Source: Acidimicrobiaceae bacterium
Lineage (GTDB): Bacteria > Actinomycetota > Acidimicrobiia > Acidimicrobiales > Aldehydirespiratoraceae
Assembly (NCBI GenBank): GCA_009837445.1
Contig: VXTM01000029.1
Location: 1-64,000, forward strand
DNA length: 64,000 nt
Direction of reading: 5' to 3'
In this document: positions 58,875 through 64,000 of the stretch, piece after piece
Numbering within the stretch: position 1 is the stretch's first letter
Layout of the letters: each line of letters begins with the position of its first letter
Notes under the pieces: generated by a model
Told to the model about the DNA's origin: nothing
The model's database searches: none
What the model saw: the letters and a program-made list of their open reading frames with translations, nothing else
Translations under genes and position numbers: made by a program

Positions 58875-59737
58875 TGACACTCCTCAAGAGCCTCCCGAAG
58901 GTGCTCAAATTTCCTATAACGACGGCTTACTGATGCGCTCAGAAGCCTACCTAGAACCCGTTGCATTCCGACCGACACATTAGTATCACAAAGTGCACTA
59001 CGATCATAGTTCCCTTTGCTCAATCGCTCAATGTAGCCTTCCGGGTCTGTTGGATTGAACGGGTGAGAACCAGTCATAGCCTCAAAGGCAACGATTCCGA
59101 TCTGGAACAAATCGGTCCGGAAGTCGATTGAAGCATTCATGCGAAAATCAAACTGCTCCGGTGCAGCATAGGTCGGTGTCTTAGGAGATTGGCCCCAATG
59201 TTCTGTCAGCGGAGTCAGATCCTGAAAGTATGCAATTCCAAGGTCAAGCAAGACAGGGCGATCAGACTCATCAAAAACAATATTCGTGGGTTTGATGTCA
59301 CGATGAACAACCTTGTTCTGTGCCAAGACGTCAGCCGCATCAACTAGGTCACTGATGAGATCACGACACTTACTCTCAGGCCAAGGAGTGCCCAGGTGAT
59401 CAGCTAGGGTTCCTCCACTAAAGAACGGTTCACTGTACCAGACGTAGGAATTCTCTCCCACTGGTCGAACATCGGGGCCATCCACGATTTCCACGATGCG
59501 CGGGTGGCTGATTGCTCGCATGCCTTCGATTTCGCGCCGGATTCTCTCAGGCAAGCTCACAGCACCCTCAAGTGCTTCATCCGGGAGAGGCTCGCGTATT
59601 ATCTTTAGGACGCGCTGATCCTCTCCGAGGATATGGAAGGCTGACTTCATGCCGCCTTCGCCTAAGGGCCTCTCACCCAACTGGAACTCCGGAAACGCCG
59701 ACATCACATCGGACATTCTGAGTGGTTGAGTGTTCAC
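58871..59737 (-). CDS. Soluble Hanks-type serine/threonine protein kinase
   Basis: 288 residues, GTG 59737 with a strong GGAGGGG site. Kinase motifs: Gly-loop LGEGGMKSAFHIL (about 25-37), VLKIIRE (Lys45), alpha-C Glu near 69, VVHRDIKPTNIVF (catalytic Asp147, Asn152), LLDLGIAYF (DLG in place of DFG, Asp165) and AAPEQFD. All catalytic residues are present. There is no transmembrane segment and no PASTA or other sensor domain, unlike most actinobacterial kinases. It is coupled to the unknown TIM-barrel-like gene and lies in an AT-rich island. Confidence 0.85.
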   Translation of the reverse strand: MNTQPLRMSDVMSAFPEFQLGERPLGEGGMKSAFHILGEDQRVLKIIREPLPDEALEGAVSLPERIRREIEGMRAISHPRIVEIVDGPDVRPVGENSYVWYSEPFFSGGTLADHLGTPWPESKCRDLISDLVDAADVLAQNKVVHRDIKPTNIVFDESDRPVLLDLGIAYFQDLTPLTEHWGQSPKTPTYAAPEQFDFRMNASIDFRTDLFQIGIVAFEAMTGSHPFNPTDPEGYIERLSKGNYDRSALCDTNVSVGMQRVLGRLLSASVSRRYRKFEHLREALEECQ

Positions 59738-59981
59738 CGTTACCCCTCCTCGACGGCGGCTCGAAGAGCAGTCATGTCATCACGACACCCACCTTCTGTG
59801 GATTGAGTCAGGCGCCCCACTCTTCGGCGCTGTAACAGCTGCAGTGACACCATCACATGGCATTCTCCAGGTTCATATTTTCTCAGGCATGTCATCGTGC
59901 TTACGGCCTACAGTTCTACGAGACTCTCAGAATGGTGGTGTCGATAGATCTATCGGCATCACAGAGGATTCTAACCTAGAA

Positions 59982-60887
59982 CTAGTCGTAGGCGCTTCGA
60001 GGCCGAGCCGACCATCCAGATCGACCGATCTGTCGCATGGCCGGACCCAGCCGGGCCATCTGCTCGGAGTAGCGGGCCATGCCTACGCTATGCCAGTTGC
60101 CATGACCGGGAAACACCCATTCCACCAGCAGTTCGGCTAGCCGGTCCATCGAGTCGGCCAGCACCTCCCAGGAGTGGAACATCGCGCCAGCGAAGACGTC
60201 GAGTTCGTCCCGCCGGTGGTTCCAGTGCAGGGTGTCGCCGGTGAGAAGCCACCGCTCGTCGATTTGGAACACAACCGAGCCCGCGGTGTGGCCCGGAGTG
60301 GGAACCGACGCCACGCCCGGTGCGACATCGGTGATCTCGTCGCCTTTCAGGACGACTGTGGCGTAGGGCGCGGCATCGGCATCGGCCTCGTGGATCCACA
60401 CGTTGGCGCCATAACGGTCGGCCCAGCGGTCGGCGTCAGCCACGTCGTCGCGGTGGCTCAAGAGCACGTGACGCACCCCGCCGAGTCCGTCTATGGACTC
60501 GGCCAGTCCCCGCGTGAACCGAGGCGAGTCGACCATCAGGTTCCCGTCGGGTCGGGGCACCAGGTATGAATGGGCGCCGAAGGAGGACCGGGCGTTGTGC
60601 CCCAGCGCGTAGACGCCCGGTGTCAGCTCGAACGGGAATGCGGGCTGGGGCGGCCGGCGGGTCTCGCTGGTGCCGATGGACTGCGTGGGACAGGCCACCG
60701 CAGCCCGCCACAACGCCGAGACCTCTTCAGGGCTCTGAGGCTGTCGAGCCACAAAGGATAGTCCCTCGTCGTCCCTGTCAATGAGCCCGGGCGCCCAGTG
60801 CCGGGCCGCGTCGCAGCGGATGCAGCGAGTATCGACGAACCAAGACCCCTCAGCGTTGTCCGGATGCACCAAGTCGACTCGAGCCAT
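59982..60887 (-). CDS. MBL-fold metallo-hydrolase with an N-terminal ferredoxin-like Cys domain
   Basis: 301 residues. An N-terminal 75-residue domain has CIRCDAARHWAPG and AVACPTQSIG, four spaced Cys as in a minimal 4Fe-4S or zinc domain. The MBL domain follows: VRHVLLSHRDDVADADRWAD, where the usual HxHxDH reads SHRDDVAD, then SVPTPGHTAGSVVFQ (His), WLLTGDTLHW (Asp) and WVFPGHGNWHSVG (His). The first His of the motif is changed to Ser, so only part of the metal site is seen. Members hydrolyse esters or lactams, or bind oxidised species. The gap 59738-59981 before it (244 bases, AT-rich) holds no gene I can support. Confidence 0.8.
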   Translation of the reverse strand: MARVDLVHPDNAEGSWFVDTRCIRCDAARHWAPGLIDRDDEGLSFVARQPQSPEEVSALWRAAVACPTQSIGTSETRRPPQPAFPFELTPGVYALGHNARSSFGAHSYLVPRPDGNLMVDSPRFTRGLAESIDGLGGVRHVLLSHRDDVADADRWADRYGANVWIHEADADAAPYATVVLKGDEITDVAPGVASVPTPGHTAGSVVFQIDERWLLTGDTLHWNHRRDELDVFAGAMFHSWEVLADSMDRLAELLVEWVFPGHGNWHSVGMARYSEQMARLGPAMRQIGRSGWSARPRSAYD

Positions 60888-61450
60888 CGCCTACACCTCG
60901 AGGGGCATCTCAGAGTCCATGGCGATGCCCACACACGAATCCTAGGGCACAACTCGCAACGACATTCTGGCCCCAAGGAGATCCGTACAGCACCCGCTCT
61001 GCGCGCCGATGACACGAGCCAACCGTGCTCCTACGAACGCTTGCTAAGCAATGGCTAGGAGGAGCTCGGCGGGATGGGGCTCGGGTCGAGTTGATTGTGT
61101 CTGGTCGCCGAGTGCACCCGGTTCAGCCCCCAGGCGAGTCAGCTGCTGCCGACCGTTGATGACCGCTCCGGTGGCGGACCGTGATGGTGCGTCGGCGGCG
61201 TGCGCGGGCCCCTGGCGGATCTGCTTAGGCGGTTCGATCATGTGAGGACCCCGCCCCTCGAGCACCTCCCGCCTGCCCTGATGGGTACACCTACGGTCGC
61301 AGGCCCAGCCCGACAACATCATGTCGTCAATTGGTTCGTGGGCCAGCCTTGTGACAACGCCTCGATGTGTCGGCCCTGACCATCCACATGTTCGCGCCAC
61401 AGCCCCGCAGGCTTAGCGGTCCGGCTAGGGATCGTCTACGGTGCCGGGTG
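60888..61450. other. Gene-poor stretch
   Basis: No protein with recognisable features is supported here on either strand. The open frames present are short, low in recognisable motifs and overlap each other. I see no tRNA, no transposase motif and no clear terminal inverted repeats. The region leads into the structured element at 61451. It could be a decayed gene or mobile element too far degraded to name. Confidence 0.5.
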
Positions 61451-61561
61451 CCGTTCCAACGCCGGGGGGATCTTGCCGAAACCCCCGGTACCAGTCCAGC
61501 CACATAAGGGGTGGAGGGCGTCGCCATGGTTCCCTTCGGGGCTGGACAGGCGTTGGAACGG
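61451..61561 (+). ncRNA. Candidate structured RNA, three-way junction, upstream of the DUF2510 gene
   Basis: An outer stem of 13 bases pairs CCGTTCCAACGCC (61451-61463) with GGCGTTGGAACGG (61549-61561) perfectly. Inside lie two further stems: CCGGGGG (61462-61468, sharing two bases with the outer stem) with CCCCCGG (61482-61488), and GTCCAGCC (61494-61501) with GGCTGGAC (61540-61547). The latter encloses AAGGG (61506-61510) with CCCTT (61532-61536). This gives a compact three-way junction 37 bases before ATG 61599. No known riboswitch or RNA family is recognised. Confidence 0.6.
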
Positions 61562-61598
61562 CAAACCGACACCCAACCCCGCACCGGAGGGAGCCACC

Positions 61599-62348
61599 AT
61601 GCCCGACAGCGATCCCCAGCTGGGCGAGTGGCATCCCGACCCGACCGGCCGTTTCAAGCTGCGCTGGCAGCGTTCATCAGGCGAGTGGACACACCACGTC
61701 TACGACCACGACGGCGGCTCCCACACCGACCCCTACACGCCCGAACCGCCGCCGAAGCCACGGCGGAAGCGCAAGATTTGGCGGCGGGTGTTCATCGCAT
61801 GGGGTGTAGTGATGGTCCTGATTTTCGTGATGGCTGCCGTAGGAGCACTGATCGAATCGGACCCCGACCCCGCGGCCACCGCCCCGCCCACCACCACAAG
61901 GTCAGCGGCTGTCACACAGGAGCCTGTCGATCCGACCACGGCAAGGGCCGTCGAGCGGGACACAACGACCACGACACGTCGCACCACAACAACCACGACA
62001 GTGCGGCGCACCACGACCACCGCTCCTGCGGCGACCGATGAGGAATGCAGCGCCCGAGCGACCGCGTTCGCGATACTGCTCCCCGAAGTCACCGACTGGT
62101 TCGACACGCTGGCGCTGCAAGCCTCAATCGGTGACCTCTACGGAATGCAGGAAACCTACGACCTCCTCAAATGGGCGATGGTGGACCTGCCCGGCCTGAG
62201 CCGCGAACTGCTCGATGACTGCGGACACCATTTGACCGAATCTGAGCTGCGCGATGCTCGCAGCGGTCTGCGCCAAGCCGAGTCAGGATGGCGTGAGATC
62301 CAAGCCGTGTGCCGGTCTGACCTAGCCGCGCTGGGGTTCGACTGCTGA
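61599..62348 (+). CDS. DUF2510-domain single-pass membrane protein
   Basis: 249 residues from ATG 61599, with GGAGG at 61586-61590. Residues about 8-42 (GEWHPDPTGRFKLRWQRSSG, then WTHHVYDHDGG) match the short DUF2510 domain. A Lys/Arg-rich stop (PRRKRKIWRR) precedes one hydrophobic helix (about 64-88). Then comes a Thr/Arg-rich linker and an extracytoplasmic helical domain (SARATAFAILLPEVTDWFDT, LLDDCGHHLTESELRDARSG) with three Cys. The function of DUF2510 proteins is unknown; they often face the membrane cytoplasmic side as modules. The structured RNA upstream may control it. Confidence 0.75.
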   Translation: MPDSDPQLGEWHPDPTGRFKLRWQRSSGEWTHHVYDHDGGSHTDPYTPEPPPKPRRKRKIWRRVFIAWGVVMVLIFVMAAVGALIESDPDPAATAPPTTTRSAAVTQEPVDPTTARAVERDTTTTTRRTTTTTTVRRTTTTAPAATDEECSARATAFAILLPEVTDWFDTLALQASIGDLYGMQETYDLLKWAMVDLPGLSRELLDDCGHHLTESELRDARSGLRQAESGWREIQAVCRSDLAALGFDC

Positions 62349-62380
62349 GCACTACCCGAGTAGCGGAGCACCGTGAGTTC

Positions 62381-62554
62381 ATGACTGAACCGAAGCCCCC
62401 GGATCGGCGGGACGGCTGGGACGACCGCGATTACACCCCCACCCGGCCGAGCTACAAGAATCCAATCACCCTCCAAGGGATCGAAGACACCATCCCCGAG
62501 GACCTAACCAACGCCGTCCTTAACTACCGACCACACCGCCATGATCAATCCTGA
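62381..62554 (+). CDS. Small unknown protein
   Basis: 57 residues from ATG 62381 to TGA 62552-62554. It begins MTEPKPPDRRDGWDDRDYTP and continues NPITLQGIEDTIPEDLTNAV. It is hydrophilic, Asp/Arg/Pro-rich, with no family recognised. It starts 32 bases after the DUF2510 gene and overlaps the following small lipoprotein gene by 14 bases, so the three could be one transcript. Short, so moderate confidence. Confidence 0.5.
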   Translation: MTEPKPPDRRDGWDDRDYTPTRPSYKNPITLQGIEDTIPEDLTNAVLNYRPHRHDQS

Positions 62555-62786
62555 CCCCGAGCCTTCATCACCAAGACAGTGGAGAGTCGCCATAGCCACA
62601 GCGGCAATAGCCGTGCTCGGCCTATGGGCCTGCCAAAGCACCACAAGTGACGACCCAACACCACAAGCCGAGAAATGCACCGAGTATGAGGGATATGCCT
62701 GGGCAGGCGACTCATGCACAGCCCGCAAACGCGCTGCCTGCCGCGACGCCGAAGCCACCCTCGGCATTAGACCGTCCCATTGCTAG
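62541..62786 (+). CDS. Small predicted lipoprotein
   Basis: 81 residues from ATG 62541, overlapping the preceding small frame by 14 bases. An N-terminal hydrophobic stretch (WRVAIATAAIAVLGLW, about 14-29) ends in LWAC (Cys31), a plausible lipobox. The mature part has four more Cys (KCTEYEGYAWAGDSCTARKR, then AACRDAEATLG and a C-terminal Cys), suggesting disulfides outside the cell. No family recognised. Confidence 0.55.
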   Translation: MINPDPEPSSPRQWRVAIATAAIAVLGLWACQSTTSDDPTPQAEKCTEYEGYAWAGDSCTARKRAACRDAEATLGIRPSHC

Positions 62787-62862
62787 AAGGGCTTCGACAC
62801 CATCCCATCTGAGCCCCTCAAGACAGATCAATCATTTCTGCTCGACGCCTTTCGCTGCCCGG

Positions 62863-63255
62863 TCAGTGCTGGAGTTCGACCTCGCAACGGATGCCGGGAG
62901 CCTTGGCCAGTCGCTGGTCGGAGGTCAGCAGCGTCGCTCCCGTCGCCTCGGCCAGAGCGACGTAGGCGGCGTCGTAGACAGTGAGATTGTCCCGAAGCTC
63001 CCAGCAGCGCGGCAGCAGTACCCGGTGATCACAACGGGTCACGGGCAAGACCGCGAGGTATCGCAGGGCGGACTGGGCCAGCGCTTCGGCGAGCCCCCCA
63101 CGGCGCACCAGCCCCCTCAGAGCCGAAGCGACCTCGAGGTCGAGCAGGTGCGGTGCCAGTGCCGCCTCCCGGGTGATGCGCCGCAGGGCCTCAAGATTGC
63201 GATCGCTCGATCCGCCGACGGCCTCGGTTGCCACGCTGGCATCGACAACGATCAA
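62863..63255 (-). CDS. PIN-domain toxin (VapC-like)
   Basis: 130 residues from TTG 63255, which overlaps the antitoxin TGA (TTGA, 63255-63252). PIN acidic motifs are in order: IVVDASVATEAV (first Asp), LAPHLLDLEVASALRGLVRR (Glu), DNLTVYDAAYVALAEATGA (Asp) and LLTSDQRLAKAPGI (last Asp). This is a standard VapC pattern, expected to act as an RNase blocked by its antitoxin. Its length and spacing are normal. Confidence 0.88.
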   Translation of the reverse strand: MIVVDASVATEAVGGSSDRNLEALRRITREAALAPHLLDLEVASALRGLVRRGGLAEALAQSALRYLAVLPVTRCDHRVLLPRCWELRDNLTVYDAAYVALAEATGATLLTSDQRLAKAPGIRCEVELQH

Positions 63256-63494
63256 TGCGACTCGCGATCGGCCCGGATGATGTCCACGATCAGCTGCGGG
63301 TCGAGATCCGACGAGCCATGGGCGAGAGCCTCCACCCGTTTGCGAGCGAGCAATTCCTCCGCGCTGGCGAGGTCCGCCTGCCGGCACACCGCGTCCAGCA
63401 TGAACTGCTGTAGCGATTGGCCCGCGGCGGCGGCGCGAACCCGGAGCTTGCGATGGACATCGTCGGGGATGTGCTTGATCTGGATGGTGGCCAT
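63252..63494 (-). CDS. Ribbon-helix-helix antitoxin (FitA/VapB-like)
   Basis: 80 residues. RHH pattern MATIQIKHIPDDVHRKLRVR then AAAAGQSLQQFMLDAVCRQA, with a toxin-binding C-terminus (LDPQLIVDIIRADRESH). Upstream, 63511-63538 has repeated TAGCGC/AGCGCT elements in the likely promoter, an operator candidate. Its stop overlaps the toxin start. Confidence 0.87.
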   Translation of the reverse strand: MATIQIKHIPDDVHRKLRVRAAAAGQSLQQFMLDAVCRQADLASAEELLARKRVEALAHGSSDLDPQLIVDIIRADRESH

Positions 63495-63605
63495 GGGTCA
63501 ACAGTAGCGCCAATCTGACGCTAATAGCGCTAATCAGAGTGGACTGAGCCGTTTTGCGATGCCTCGCAGCAGCAAGCCTTACGCAAGTGCGACAATGCGA
63601 TCTGC

Positions 63606-64000
63606 ATGAGTGCATCCAACGCAGACGAGGCGATCCGGTACGAGCCGGACGAGCCGTGCCCTCCGCTGATCGCCCTGGGCGTTGGGCTTCAGGGTGTCAT
63701 GCTGGTGCTGGCGACGATCGTGCTGATCGTGGCCATCACCGCCCGGGCAGGCGGCCAGGACAATAGCTACCTCACGTGGGCCGTTTTCGCCTCCCTGGTA
63801 ATCGCCGGAGGCCTCACCGCGCTGCAGGCAGGCCGCGTCGGGCGGTTCGGCGCGGGGCACATCCTGATCATGGGACCGACGCCCAACTATGTCGCCGTCT
63901 CGGTGCTGGCCCTGGCGGCGGGCGGGCCGGCCCTGCTGGCCAGCCTCACCGTGGCGGCCGCGCTGTTCTACCTGTTGCTGTCGGTCTGGCTCCCGCTGCT
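63606..64000 (+). CDS. NCS2-type (xanthine/uracil permease family) membrane transporter, partial
   Basis: The first 131 residues are present; the gene continues past the window end. After a hydrophilic start (EAIRYEPDEPCPPLIALG) there are hydrophobic helices (GLQGVMLVLATIVLIVAITA, TWAVFASLVIAGGLTALQAG). The motif VGRFGAGHILIMGPTPNYVA matches the NCS2 loop region where members carry substrate-site residues. Likely a nucleobase or related ring permease; the divergent PIN/RHH pair lies just upstream. Confidence 0.75.
   Translation, partial: MSASNADEAIRYEPDEPCPPLIALGVGLQGVMLVLATIVLIVAITARAGGQDNSYLTWAVFASLVIAGGLTALQAGRVGRFGAGHILIMGPTPNYVAVSVLALAAGGPALLASLTVAAALFYLLLSVWLPL

Noticed and set aside
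59730-60140. Plus-strand frame between the kinase and the MBL gene
   Set aside because: No recognisable motif; it overlaps the kinase start and the 3' end of the MBL gene, and has no ribosome site.
61044-61400. Minus-strand frame of 118 codons as a possible transposase remnant
   Set aside because: No DDE or other transposase motif could be placed, and no terminal repeats flank it.

Overview
The window looks like chromosomal DNA of a high-GC actinobacterium, probably near Acidimicrobiia. Supporting signs are the strong GC bias, frequent GTG starts, many short stop/start overlaps, several luciferase-like (FMN/F420 type) oxidoreductases, a DUF2510 protein, and lipoproteins with Thr/Pro-rich linkers. 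The class is inference; there is no rRNA or tRNA gene here to anchor it. I see no CRISPR array, no intact insertion sequence and no phage genes.

Layout. 0.1-4.4 kb: a MaoC-like hydratase, an AbiEi-like/DUF559 protein bracketed by imperfect repeats, and two overlapping M24 peptidase-family genes. 4.5-13.1 kb: an acyl-CoA ligase, a luciferase-like enzyme, then a tightly coupled run of nitroreductase, bioA, bioF and bioD followed by a SulP transporter with its own STAS domain. 13.1-22.1 kb: desaturase, XRE regulator, enoyl-CoA hydratase, two VOC proteins and a SnoaL-like protein, an M1 aminopeptidase lipoprotein, a methyltransferase, a luciferase-like enzyme, an SDR and a retropepsin-like protein. 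22.2-31.8 kb: a LacI regulator divergent from a catabolic cluster made of a histidinol-dehydrogenase-family enzyme, a thiamine-diphosphate enzyme and a complete five-gene branched-chain-amino-acid-type ABC importer. 31.9-50.8 kb: DEAD-box helicase, class III aminotransferase, putative sulfate/sulfite exporter, two paralogous amidohydrolases, an O-methyltransferase-like protein, a beta-lactamase-fold hydrolase, a PIN/RHH toxin-antitoxin pair, an M20 amidase, two MDR dehydrogenases, an FGGY kinase, several VOC proteins and an acetamidase/formamidase. 50.8-57.0 kb: a seven-gene minus-strand catabolic operon with two different Rieske oxygenase alpha subunits, one beta subunit, a DhnA-type aldolase, a DUF1989 protein, a small unknown protein and an MFS transporter.

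57.0-59.9 kb is visibly more AT-rich: one sampled 60-base line (58261-58320) has 28 G/C, against 41 in a sampled line of bioA (8341-8400). It carries three unusual genes: a candidate nuclease-like protein, a candidate TIM-barrel protein and a soluble Ser/Thr kinase. This is the best candidate for an undescribed system. 60.9-62.8 kb is gene-poor, with a strong candidate structured RNA (61451-61561) just upstream of a DUF2510 membrane protein and two small genes. The end of the window has a second FitAB/VapBC-like pair and the start of an NCS2-type nucleobase permease.

How the parts fit. Most of the window is accessory metabolism: uptake, C-N bond hydrolysis, ring hydroxylation and CoA-ester chemistry. 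Small regulatory, toxin-antitoxin and repeat elements lie between the metabolic blocks. The histidinol-dehydrogenase-like enzyme, the thiamine enzyme, the class III aminotransferase and the sulfate/sulfite exporter would fit organosulfonate breakdown, but that link is inference only.
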